Assembly: GCA_036405815.1 (NCBI GenBank)
Contig: DASWWX010000058.1
Location: 1 to 64,000, forward strand
DNA length: 64,000 nucleotides
Reading direction: 5' to 3'
Source of the DNA: Solimonas sp036405815
Lineage (GTDB): Bacteria > Pseudomonadota > Gammaproteobacteria > Nevskiales > Nevskiaceae
Shown here: in pieces, positions 34,494 through 42,460 of the stretch
How the letters are laid out: every line of letters begins with the position of its first letter
Position numbering within the stretch: the stretch's first letter is position 1
The notes under the pieces: generated by a model
Database searches by the model: none
Seen by the model: only the letters and a program-made list of their open reading frames with translations
Told to the model about the DNA's origin: nothing
Made by a program: the position numbers and the translations under genes

Positions 34494-36689
34494 TCAGCGA
34501 GCCGGCTTTCTGGGCGTCTGGGCCGGCTTCGCACGGACGGGTTTCAGGCCGCGACGCTCCAGCAGCGGCTCGATACGCGCATCGCGTCCGCGGAAATCGC
34601 GGTACAGATCCATGGCCTCGCGCGAGCCGCCGCGCGCGAGCAAGGTGCGACGGAAGTGATCGCCGTTCTCCCGCTTGAGGCCACCGTTCTCGCGGAACCA
34701 CTGCACGGTATCCGCATCCAGAACCTCGCTCCAGATATACGAGTAATAGCCGGCCGAGTAGCCGCCGGCAAAGACGTGCGCAAAGTAGGTGCTGCGATAG
34801 CGTGGCGGCACGGCCGCGAAGTCTGCGCCCGCCTCACGAAGTGCCTCCGGCTCGAAGCGGCGCGGGTCCTGCAGCGGCTCACCGCCGCTGAGCATGTGCC
34901 AAGCCTGATCGAGCCAGGTTGCAGCGAGATACTCGGTGGTCGCGAAGCCCTGATTGAACGTCTCAGCCGCCTTGACCTTGTCCACCAGCGCCTGCGGCAT
35001 CGGTTCGCCGGTCTGATAGTGGCGCGCATAGTTGGCCAGCACCGTCGGCTCCAGCGCCCACATCTCGTGCACCTGCGACGGATACTCGACGAAGTCGCGC
35101 GGCACGGCGGTGCCGGCGAAGCTCGGATAGCGGACATCCGAGAACAGCGCGTGCAGCGCATGACCGAACTCGTGGAACATCGTGTTGACTTCATCCATCG
35201 TCAACAGCGTCGGTTGACCGTCGGGCGGTTTCGGCACGTTCAGGTTGTTGACCACGACCGGACGCCCGCCGAGCAAACCCGACGGTCGTACCAGGCTGTT
35301 GGCCCAGGCGCCGCCACGCTTGCTCGGGCGCGTGTAGAAGTCAGCGTAGAACAGGCCCAGCGGCGTTCCGTCCGACTCGAATACCTCGAACACGCGCACA
35401 TCGGCCTGATAGGTCGGCAGGTCCTTGCGCTCCTTGAACTGCAGGCCGTACAGCTGACCGGCGAAATAGAACACGCCGTCCTTGAGCACGCGCTCCAACT
35501 CGAAGTACGGCTTCAGCGCCGCTTCGTCGAAATCGTAGCGCGCCTTGCGTAGCTGTTCGCTGTAGTAGGCCCAGTCCCAAGGCTCGAGCATGAACAGCTC
35601 GCTGTCGCCGCGCTTGACCTCGGCGTTGATCAGCTTCTGCAGCTCCTTGGCCTCAGCGCGTGCATTGGCGACCGCCGGCGGCGTGATCTGGCGCAGCAGC
35701 TTGGCGACCGCTTCCGGTGTCTGCGCGGTCTGATCCTCGATCTGATACGCCGCGTGCGTCGCGTAACCGAGCAGGCCGGCACGCTCGGCACGCAGTTGCG
35801 CGATGCGGGCCAGCACGTCCTTGTTGTCGTACTCGTTGCCATGGTTGGCGCGCTCGATCGACGCCTCGAACAAGCGACGGCGCACGTCGCGATCCTTGAG
35901 ATGCGTCAGCGCCGGCTGTCCGGTCGGCAGCTGCAGAGCCAGCAGCCACTTGCCCTCCAGCCCCCGCGCCTGCGCGGCAGCCGCCGCGGCGGCGACGGCA
36001 TCCGCCGACAAGCCCGCCAGCTCCTCCGCGCGATCCAGCACCAGCGCGGTGTCGTTGGTGTCCTTGAGCAGGTTCTGCTGGAAGCGCGTGGTCAGCGAGG
36101 ACAGCTCCTCATTGAAGGCACGCAGGCGCATCTTGTCGTCGTCGCTCAACCGCGCGCCAGCGCGCACAAAGTTGCGGTGGTAGCGCTCCAGCAATCTCAG
36201 GGATTCGGCGTCCAGACCCAGACCCTCGCGCCGCTCGTACAGCTGCGCGACGCGCGCGTACAGCGCGGCATTCAGATAGATGGTGTCGTTGTGGGCGGCC
36301 AGACGCGGCGCCAACGACTGCTGCAGCGCCTGGATCTGCGGGTTGGTATGAGCCGAGGCCAGGTTGAAGAACACCGTGGACACCCGCTCCAGCAGAAGCC
36401 CGCTGCGCTCCATCGCTTCGATCGTATTGGCGAAACTTGGAGGCTCGGTGGCCGCAGCGATCGCCAAGACCTCACGCAACTCCTGCTCCATGCCTGCCTC
36501 GAAGGCCGGCAGGTAGTGCTCGTCACGGATGCGATCGAATGGCGGCACCGCGTAGGGCAGCGTGCTGATCGCATAGAACGGATTGTTCGGACCGAACTTG
36601 GCGACAGTCTCGGTCGTCTGGGTGGCCAGCGGGGCGCAGGCGCTCAGCGCGATGCCGCAGGCCAGCGCGGCGACGGGCAAGGTCTTCAT
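34494..36689 (-). CDS. dcp: M3-family peptidyl-dipeptidase (Dcp-like) with lipoprotein signal
   Basis: A 731-residue M3 metallopeptidase. Zinc motif HEFGH is at residues 506-510 and the downstream Glu lies in VEYPSQVHEMW; GYSAGYYSYIWS near the C-terminus is the substrate-binding tyrosine loop. Start: ATG 36689 has GGGAGA 6 bases upstream. The first 20 residues form a lipoprotein signal, IALSAC-APL, so this enzyme is exported and anchored, unlike the plain periplasmic or cytosolic Dcp of E. coli. It removes dipeptides from C-termini. Confidence 0.9.
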   Translation of the reverse strand: MKTLPVAALACGIALSACAPLATQTTETVAKFGPNNPFYAISTLPYAVPPFDRIRDEHYLPAFEAGMEQELREVLAIAAATEPPSFANTIEAMERSGLLLERVSTVFFNLASAHTNPQIQALQQSLAPRLAAHNDTIYLNAALYARVAQLYERREGLGLDAESLRLLERYHRNFVRAGARLSDDDKMRLRAFNEELSSLTTRFQQNLLKDTNDTALVLDRAEELAGLSADAVAAAAAAAQARGLEGKWLLALQLPTGQPALTHLKDRDVRRRLFEASIERANHGNEYDNKDVLARIAQLRAERAGLLGYATHAAYQIEDQTAQTPEAVAKLLRQITPPAVANARAEAKELQKLINAEVKRGDSELFMLEPWDWAYYSEQLRKARYDFDEAALKPYFELERVLKDGVFYFAGQLYGLQFKERKDLPTYQADVRVFEVFESDGTPLGLFYADFYTRPSKRGGAWANSLVRPSGLLGGRPVVVNNLNVPKPPDGQPTLLTMDEVNTMFHEFGHALHALFSDVRYPSFAGTAVPRDFVEYPSQVHEMWALEPTVLANYARHYQTGEPMPQALVDKVKAAETFNQGFATTEYLAATWLDQAWHMLSGGEPLQDPRRFEPEALREAGADFAAVPPRYRSTYFAHVFAGGYSAGYYSYIWSEVLDADTVQWFRENGGLKRENGDHFRRTLLARGGSREAMDLYRDFRGRDARIEPLLERRGLKPVRAKPAQTPRKPAR

Positions 36690-37036
36690 CAGATCTCCCA
36701 TGGAGTTTTGAGTGGGGCTTCGATCGGCGGGCCGGCGCAGGCGGCGGCTCGCAGCGCCGACCGTCGTCGGGGCAGCAGGCTTGCATCGTCGTTGCTGCGG
36801 GCCGCCCGCGCAAGCGCCAGGATCAAGGCCGCAATGACATGGAGACGGATCGATGGTACGGCCGCACCATCCGCCACGATCTTGCACTTGCCATGCTGCC
36901 GCGCTTGCCGGAAGGTGTCGCCATCCGGTGCGCAGGGGCTCAGGCCGCGTTCAGCCGCTACACCGATGCTGTGCGCGAAATCGGGGTCATCGCAGAGACG
37001 ATGCGTCAAGGCAAAACCACAGACAGGCGGCAAACC
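36690..37036. other. 347-bp divergent intergenic region
   Basis: It separates the M3 peptidase from the gene at 37037. The frame of the latter is open back to 36839 but lacks a supported start, so I see no gene here. It must carry both promoters; no clear -35/-10 pair is found. Confidence 0.5.
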
Positions 37037-38119
37037 ATGCGGCACGCCGCTTTGCGGCCGGCAACGACCTGGCTGCTGGCTGTTCTGCTCGTATCGCTCG
37101 GCAGCGGTTGTGCCAGCGCCCGCAAGCGCGACCCAGATGCCCCGTCCGCGGCCGAGGCGCCCGTGGTCGAGGCGGCGGCGGAAATCGAGGACCCGGGTTC
37201 GCAGCGCTACCGCGCCTGCCGCCGCGAGTCCGCCGACCGGATCATGGTGGTCGACGATACCCAGGCCCTGCTCGAAGAAACCGGCTGCCGCGCCGCGCTG
37301 TGGCTGGATGGCCTGTTTGGCGAAGACAACGTCGATGCCGCACAGCGCACCAATGGCTACCTGGAAACCGCGATCTCGCACTCGGAGTTCGAGGGCACCG
37401 ACTTTCGCACACGCCTGCGCGTCCGCTTCGACCTGCCGAACGTCAAGGAAAGGCTTTCCGCCTTCGTCGGACGCGAAGATGAGGATGACTTCATCCGCGG
37501 TCGCAGCGAGGGATTTGCGCTGCGCTCGCAGTTCCCGCGCGTCAATAATGAAGACCAGTGGCTGGCCGGTCTCGGCTACTCGCTGCCGGGCAACGAGCGC
37601 TTGCAGACCGGCATCAAGGTCGGCGCCTCCAGCCTGACGGCGCCGCGCGTGTTCGTGCAAGGCCGAGTGCACTACAACGTCTACGCCGACGCGTCGAATC
37701 TGGTCTACGTGCGCCTGACGCCGTTCTGGAACAGCCGCATCGGCTTCGGTGTGACCAGCGGCATCGATTACAACTATCTGCTCACGCCGGCGCTGCTGGC
37801 ACGCTGGGCCAATGTCGGCACGGTCAGCGAGAGCACCGAGGGCCTCGACTGGCTGTCGGCCCTGATCCTCTATCAGAATCTGCGCGAACAGCGCGCGATG
37901 GCCTACGAGCTGTTCATCCGTGGCCAGACCCAGGCCGAGGAACCGCTGTACGAATATGGCGCACGCACGATCTATCGCCACCCGTTCGTCAAGGATCGGT
38001 TCTATGGCGAGTTCGTGCTGGGCTACAGCTTCCCGCGCACCGATCCGACGTTGCCACGCAACGGCTCCTATGAGATCGGCTTCGGCCTGGAGCTGCCGTT
38101 CGGTCGCCGCGACGACTGA
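37037..38119 (+). CDS. Probable outer-membrane beta-barrel protein, unknown function
   Basis: A 360-residue protein. I place the start at ATG 37037, where an export signal begins (WLLAVLLVSLGSGC, near residues 12-25); the Cys could be a lipid anchor but the preceding GSG is an imperfect lipobox. After an acidic linker, a helical region with two cysteines (RACRRES, ETGCRAALW) leads to repeated amphipathic strands: VRFDLPNVKER, GLGYSLPGN, VFVQGRVHYNVY, LVYVRLTPFWNS, GEFVLGYSFPR, GSYEIGFGLELPF. This is a barrel-like pattern of 10 to 12 strands. I do not recognise the family. ATG 37001 is an alternative start. Confidence 0.68.
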   Translation: MRHAALRPATTWLLAVLLVSLGSGCASARKRDPDAPSAAEAPVVEAAAEIEDPGSQRYRACRRESADRIMVVDDTQALLEETGCRAALWLDGLFGEDNVDAAQRTNGYLETAISHSEFEGTDFRTRLRVRFDLPNVKERLSAFVGREDEDDFIRGRSEGFALRSQFPRVNNEDQWLAGLGYSLPGNERLQTGIKVGASSLTAPRVFVQGRVHYNVYADASNLVYVRLTPFWNSRIGFGVTSGIDYNYLLTPALLARWANVGTVSESTEGLDWLSALILYQNLREQRAMAYELFIRGQTQAEEPLYEYGARTIYRHPFVKDRFYGEFVLGYSFPRTDPTLPRNGSYEIGFGLELPFGRRDD

Positions 38120-38302
38120 ACCCCGGGCGCGCCGGCCGAGGCTACGGGTCGGCTGTCGGGGTTGTCCTACGCCAGCGTTCGGGCTCCACCCCACTTTTCA
38201 ACCGCTGATCGGCGACGGCCCGCACCCCATCGGCGCCGACAGCCATCCCCTGCCCGTGCCGCCTAAGGTGACGGCTGCCCGTCGACGGAACAAGAACGCA
38301 CC

Positions 38303-39619
38303 ATGTTCGGAATCAGTACCCGCAAACCCACCGTGCCGCCGGTGGTCGAACGCATGCCGGCGCCGTTCCTGTGCGTGGTCGCGCCGCCCGAGTCGCTCCG
38401 TGATCGCGAAGGCCTCGACGCGCTGCGGCGTCAGTTGCCCGACGGGCGCCGCTGTCAGGTCCTCGGCGCCGCCGCGCTGGTACCGGCCGACGCCGCGCGC
38501 GCGCAGTACGTGCTGGCGCTGTTCTGCGAGCCCGCGCAGCTGGACAGCCTCGCCGATGCGGTGCTGGCGGCGCGCGCCGACGGCGCGGAAACCGTGCTGG
38601 TGGTCGCCACCCAACCTGCGCAGCTGACGCGCCTCGGCGGCTGGCTGGAGCGCCGCGCCGGCGCCAACCGGCTCGGCGGCACGCGTCTGCTGCTGGCCAC
38701 CGACCTCGACGGGGTCGCCCGCCAGCTCGGCGATCGCCTGCAGCCGGTGCTCGAGGACAACGTCATCCGCATGCCGATCTCCACCGAGATCGAGGATGCC
38801 GGGCACCGCCACTTGTTCTTGTTCAGCCCGTCGATGCACGCATTGATCGCGCGCATCCGCGGTTATGCGCTCAACGGCATTACCCGGGTCTGCCTGCTGG
38901 GCGGTCCCGGCAGCGGCAAGACCTCGTTCGCGTATTACTACTACCTGCTGCGCGGCCAGGGCCGCTTCGTTTCGGTCAATCTCGCGGCCGAAAACACCGG
39001 CGACAAGGCGGCGGTCAAGTCCCTGCTGTGCGGCCACGTCAGCGGCGCCTTCCCCGGCGCCGGCGCGCGCACCGGCGCGTTCTCGCATGCCCGGGACGGT
39101 GTCTGCTTTCTCGACGAAAGTCACCAGATTTCCGGCGCGGTCATGGAAGTGCTGATGGAGGCGCTCGACAACGGTCAGTACCTGCCCTACGGCGCCTCGG
39201 CCAAGCAGTCGATGGAGTGCGCGCTGCTGTTCGCCAGCAATCGTGGCTGGGAACAGTTGCAGTCCGCCGTCAATCTCGATGAGTTCACGCGCCTGGGTGC
39301 CGCCGTGTTGCACGTTCCGCCACTCGCGGGTCGCGAGGAAGACCTGATCGCCGTTGTCGCCACCACGCTGGCGCGACTGGCCTCGCGCTGCAAGAGCTGG
39401 GTGCCGCCCGAGGGCTGCACGCCCGAAGCCTGGGCACGCCTGCGCGAGGCGCGCTGGCATGGCAATGTGCGCGGCCTGATCCGCGTGCTGGAGTCGGCGT
39501 TCGTCGATACGGCAAGCCAGCAGGCCGCCGGCCTGATCGACGCGCCAGCGATCGAACAGGGCCTGATGCGCTGGGAGCCGAAATCGCATCACAGCCACGC
39601 GCTCTACGCCGCCGCCTGA
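38303..39619 (+). CDS. Sigma-54-type AAA+ ATPase lacking a DNA-binding domain
   Basis: A 438-residue protein. Residues 1-170 are an unrecognised N-terminal domain with two alternating strand-helix units. Residues 172-400 form an enhancer-binding-protein AAA+ core: Walker A GGPGSGKT (200-207), GAFPGA (248-253) in the place of the sigma-54 contact loop GAFTGA, Walker B VCFLDE (267-272), sensor I FASN (310-313), arginine region DEFTRLG (326-332), PPLAGREEDL (339-348) and sensor II HGNVRG (386-391). After that only about 40 residues remain, with no Fis-type HTH. It hydrolyses ATP by inference; whether it touches sigma-54 is doubtful because Thr is replaced by Pro in the loop. The start is supported by a conserved core only. 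Confidence 0.78.
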   Translation: MFGISTRKPTVPPVVERMPAPFLCVVAPPESLRDREGLDALRRQLPDGRRCQVLGAAALVPADAARAQYVLALFCEPAQLDSLADAVLAARADGAETVLVVATQPAQLTRLGGWLERRAGANRLGGTRLLLATDLDGVARQLGDRLQPVLEDNVIRMPISTEIEDAGHRHLFLFSPSMHALIARIRGYALNGITRVCLLGGPGSGKTSFAYYYYLLRGQGRFVSVNLAAENTGDKAAVKSLLCGHVSGAFPGAGARTGAFSHARDGVCFLDESHQISGAVMEVLMEALDNGQYLPYGASAKQSMECALLFASNRGWEQLQSAVNLDEFTRLGAAVLHVPPLAGREEDLIAVVATTLARLASRCKSWVPPEGCTPEAWARLREARWHGNVRGLIRVLESAFVDTASQQAAGLIDAPAIEQGLMRWEPKSHHSHALYAAA

Positions 39620-39640
39620 GCGCCGCCTGAGCGCCGCCAG
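39610..39640 (+). repeat. 11-bp tandem repeat covering the stop codon of the AAA+ gene
   Basis: Units CGCCGCCTGAG at 39610-39620 and 39621-39631, and a partial CGCCGCCAG at 39632-39640. The stop TGA (39617-39619) lies in the first unit. Confidence 0.85.
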
Positions 39641-39719
39641 CACTCGAGCGACGCGCCTCGTACTGGTCGCAAGCGGTGCGCTGGGCTAGCCTGCGCCCAC
39701 CTCTCGCGAGCAAAACCCC

Positions 39720-40109
39720 ATGGACGCTGCCGATTGCGTGCGCCTCGACAAATGGCTGTGGGCGGCACGTTTCTTCAAGACCCGCAGCCTATGCAAACAG
39801 GCGATCGAAAGCGGCCATGTCCGCTGCGAGCGCGAGCGCTGCAAGGTCAGCAAGGACGTGCGGCCCGGTCTGCGCCTGCAGATCCGCCAGGGCTGGGATG
39901 AAATCGAGGTCGTGGTCGAGGCACTATCCGAACAGCGGCGCGGCGCGCCCGAGGCCCGCCGGCTTTATACGGAAACCGCGGAGAGTCGGGAGCGACGCGA
40001 GCGCGCGGCGCTGGCACGGCAACTCGCGCCCGACACCGCCTCCGAGCAGCGTCCCAGCAAGAAGCAGCGGCGCGATCTGCAGCGTTTCAAAGATCGCTGG
40101 AGCGCATGA
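39720..40109 (+). CDS. hslR: S4-domain RNA-binding heat-shock protein 15 (HslR)
   Basis: A 129-residue protein with an S4 domain: VRLDKWLWAARFFKTRSLCK at residues 6-25, then KQAIESGHVRCE. The basic C-terminal tail (KKQRRDLQRFKDRW) is the HslR type, which binds stalled 50S subunits carrying peptidyl-tRNA. Cytoplasmic. A -10-like TAGCCT lies at 39687-39692. The ClpP-like lipoprotein gene starts 4 bp after its stop. Confidence 0.9.
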   Translation: MDAADCVRLDKWLWAARFFKTRSLCKQAIESGHVRCERERCKVSKDVRPGLRLQIRQGWDEIEVVVEALSEQRRGAPEARRLYTETAESRERRERAALARQLAPDTASEQRPSKKQRRDLQRFKDRWSA

Positions 40110-40113
40110 TTCG

Positions 40114-40863
40114 ATGAACGCGGCCGTGCGCGGAATGGTGTTGCTCCTGATGGCGATGCTGAGTGCCTGCGCCCGTCTGCCGATATCGCCGGCACCCACG
40201 ACCGCCGAAGTAGGTATCGACGGCGGCGTGCTCTGGTATCGCGGCATCTTTGCCGATGCCGCCGTGCTGCGACGATTGTCAGCGCTCTATGCGCAACAGG
40301 ACCCACCGCCGACGCGGCTGCGCATCGACTCCGAAGGCGGCAACGTGCATCTGGCCTTGAACCTCGGCGAATGGATTCAGGCACGGGAGTTGGACGTGGA
40401 GGTGCTCGGCCAATGCGCTTCGTCCTGCGCGAACTATGTATTTACCGCAGGCCGTCGCAAGCTGCTGCATCCCGATAGCGTATTGCTGTGGCATGGCGGC
40501 GCCTTCCAGGCATCGCTGGAAACCGACGCGTTGCGGCGCGGCGAAGCGGTCTACCAGGACTTGCACGCCTGGCGACAGCGAGAACTGGCGTTCTTCGCTC
40601 GTGCTGGCATCGACCCCCTGATCACGGTGTACGGCCAATTGCCGCCTTGGGACGCTATCTACGAGGCGGGCCGCTACGCCGGCTACGACTATTCCCTCGA
40701 CGACTTGCTCCGGCTTGGTGTCACCGGCGTCGAAACCCTCGGCGGTGCCTGGCGGCCCGATACCACCCACGGCGTCGCATCGGTCTTGCGCATCACGGTC
40801 GACCCAAATCAACTGCCGGCCCTCCGCGTTCGCGTCGGACTGCCCGCGCTCGCCAAGCCGTGA
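40114..40863 (+). CDS. ClpP/crotonase-fold lipoprotein, predicted serine protease-like
   Basis: A 249-residue protein with a lipoprotein signal ending AMLSAC-ARL (Cys near residue 19). The body fits the ClpP/crotonase superfamily of the COG3904 kind: IDSEGGNVHLALNLGEWI, then GQCASSCANYVFTAG, where Ser of ASSCANY takes the position of the ClpP nucleophile, and later LLWHGGAF with a candidate His. It is periplasmic and anchored. Its link with hslR, 4 bp upstream, suggests cotranscription. Activity is not proven. Confidence 0.75.
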   Translation: MNAAVRGMVLLLMAMLSACARLPISPAPTTAEVGIDGGVLWYRGIFADAAVLRRLSALYAQQDPPPTRLRIDSEGGNVHLALNLGEWIQARELDVEVLGQCASSCANYVFTAGRRKLLHPDSVLLWHGGAFQASLETDALRRGEAVYQDLHAWRQRELAFFARAGIDPLITVYGQLPPWDAIYEAGRYAGYDYSLDDLLRLGVTGVETLGGAWRPDTTHGVASVLRITVDPNQLPALRVRVGLPALAKP

Positions 40864-40920
40864 TTGGCGTCAGCCCCCATCGAAACCTGCGGTCGACCTA
40901 CCGAAGTCTCAACGGCATCT

Positions 40921-40957
40921 AAACAAAAAAACCCCGCCCGCCAGACGGCGGACGGGG
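40921..40957 (-). terminator. Rho-independent terminator for the BON gene
   Basis: On the reverse strand, CCCCGTCCGCC and GGCGGGCGGGG (40932-40957) pair across a 4-nt loop with one G-U pair and are followed by TTTTTTTGTTT (40931-40921). It lies 17 bp beyond the BON gene stop at 40975. Confidence 0.9.
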
Positions 40958-40974
40958 CCCGTGAACCGAAGGAT

Positions 40975-41310
40975 TTAGCCCTCGGTATCGGTCTTCAGGC
41001 GGATGTCGTTCTTGACGTTCTTGACGCCCTTGACGTTGGTGGCAACGTCAACCGCCTGATCGACCTGCGCCGACGACACCGCGAAGCCCGAGAGCTGGAC
41101 CACGCCGTTCTGCGTCTCGACGTTGATGTCCAGCGACTTCAGGTTCTTCTCGGCGAGCAGCGCCGCCTTGACCTTGGCGGTCACGGCCGCGTCCGACGCG
41201 TACTGACCGGCTTCAGTCTTGGTCGTGCCAGCCTTGTCGGCGGCCATCGAGGCCATCGGCACCGCCGCCACCGCCATGAAGCTCGCTACCGCAATCGCTT
41301 TGAGGTTCAT
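40975..41310 (-). CDS. Periplasmic single-BON-domain protein
   Basis: A 111-residue protein with a signal peptide ending ASMA-AD and one BON domain: VTAKVKAALLAEKNLKSLDI, NGVVQLSGFAVSSAQVDQA and VKNVKNDIRL. It resembles the OsmY/hyperosmotic stress family with one domain in place of two. AAGGAG lies 10 bases before ATG 41310. BON domains bind phospholipid membranes. An imperfect inverted repeat lies 32-69 bp upstream. Confidence 0.9.
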   Translation of the reverse strand: MNLKAIAVASFMAVAAVPMASMAADKAGTTKTEAGQYASDAAVTAKVKAALLAEKNLKSLDINVETQNGVVQLSGFAVSSAQVDQAVDVATNVKGVKNVKNDIRLKTDTEG

Positions 41311-41341
41311 AATCTGCATCTCCTTGAACAGCTTTGAAGTG

Positions 41342-41379
41342 CGGTTCCTGAGCCCGCCACGGGGCAGGCTGAGGAACCG
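41342..41379. repeat. Inverted repeat in the BON gene leader
   Basis: CGGTTCCTGAGCC (41342-41354) is complementary to GGCTGAGGAACCG (41367-41379) at 12 of 13 positions. It lies in the likely 5' untranslated region of the BON gene. Confidence 0.65.
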
Positions 41380-41581
41380 GTTGGTTGTCGCGACCACCCG
41401 TTGTGATCGCTCCAGATGCGGAATCCCATGGAAGGTTTACGCACCACAGCCTCTCGGACTGCGAAGCCAGTCTGGCAAGGCGCCATGAACTCGCCCTGAA
41501 CTTTGCGCGCGGCTTTTGGATCTGCCGGTTCTTTCCTTAGTCCCTTCTGAACCAAGGCCGCATCGAGCAGACCGGCTGCCC

Positions 41582-41587
41582 TACAAT
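41582..41587 (+). promoter_or_regulatory. Candidate -10 hexamer TACAAT of cysH
   Basis: Five of six matches to TATAAT; the predicted start of transcription is about 30 nt before the GTG at 41624. No -35 at a good distance. Confidence 0.35.
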
Positions 41588-41623
41588 GGCGCCCCGCAAC
41601 ACCGCCGCATCCGGAAAACCGCA

Positions 41624-42325
41624 GTGACCATCGCCGAGATTCCCGCCGTCAATTCCGCCGGACTGTCCGAACAGGACATCGCCGAATTGAACCGCCGCTA
41701 TGCGCCACTGCATTTCGAAGAACGGCTGCAACAGCTGTACCGCGACTTCGATCCGGACAAGGTACTCGTCACGTCTTCGTTTGCCGCGACGTCCGCCTAC
41801 TTCCTGCATATCGTCTCGCGCATCCGGGCGGCACAGCGCATCGCCTTCATCGACACCGGCTTTCACTTTCCCGAGACGCAGGCCTACAAGCAGTACCTGA
41901 TCGACCTGTTCGGCTTGACCGTTTTCGACGTCAAGGCGGAGGACTGGCAGCACCAGTTCACCGTCGACGACCGGACCTTCGAGAAGAGCCCGGACTTCTG
42001 CTGCTCCGTCAACAAGGTGCAGCCGCTGGACGCGATCAAGCCGAATTATCACATCTGGGTATCCAGCCTGATGGGCTGGCAGACCGAGCACCGTGCGGGC
42101 CTCGATATCTTCGAGCAACGCCGCGGCATGGTGAAGTTCAACCCGATGATCGACGTCACGCGCGAGCAGCGCGACGCCTACATCCGCGAGCACGACCTGC
42201 CGTTCCATCCGCTGGTGGCCAAGGGCTACTCCTCGATCGGCTGCACGCATTGCACCGTGCCCGGCGACGGCCGCGCCGGCCGCTGGGTCGGCAAGCCGAA
42301 GACGGAGTGCGGGCTGCATCTGTAG
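41624..42325 (+). CDS. cysH: Assimilatory APS reductase (adenylyl-sulfate reductase, thioredoxin-type)
   Basis: A 233-residue protein from GTG 41624. It belongs to the CysH family, but carries Cys126-Cys127 in DFCCSVNK and Cys207/Cys210 in GCTHC, the CC...CxxC ligands of a [4Fe-4S] cluster. The catalytic cysteine is Cys229 in ECGLH. In established work these cluster cysteines separate APS reductases (EC 1.8.4.10) from PAPS reductases, so the substrate should be APS. It forms sulfite for cysteine synthesis. No ATG is in frame, which supports GTG. No cysND or cysIJ genes are in the window. Confidence 0.9.
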   Translation: MTIAEIPAVNSAGLSEQDIAELNRRYAPLHFEERLQQLYRDFDPDKVLVTSSFAATSAYFLHIVSRIRAAQRIAFIDTGFHFPETQAYKQYLIDLFGLTVFDVKAEDWQHQFTVDDRTFEKSPDFCCSVNKVQPLDAIKPNYHIWVSSLMGWQTEHRAGLDIFEQRRGMVKFNPMIDVTREQRDAYIREHDLPFHPLVAKGYSSIGCTHCTVPGDGRAGRWVGKPKTECGLHL

Positions 42326-42460
42326 CGGCGCCATGCGCAGCAGCGCAATGTGCGGCACGGCACGTGCGATACGACGACGCGCCGTGCGCCCATCGGACCG
42401 TCATCGCGCATCCCTTGCGGGCGCGGCGATAATGCCGCCTCCGCCCGCTCCGAATCCGCC

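Larger units (their letters stand above)
41311..41623. other. 313-bp divergent region between the BON gene and cysH
   Basis: It contains a 13-bp inverted repeat with one mismatch at 41342-41379 and a -10-like TACAAT at 41582-41587 ahead of cysH. No gene is supported. Confidence 0.6.

Noticed and set aside
38303..40863. Defence island or toxin-antitoxin system
   Set aside because: No nuclease, toxin or mobile-element marker; hslR is a core gene and the composition matches the surroundings.
41624..42325. Annotation of cysH as PAPS reductase
   Set aside because: The CC and CxxC cluster cysteines assign it to the APS-reducing group.
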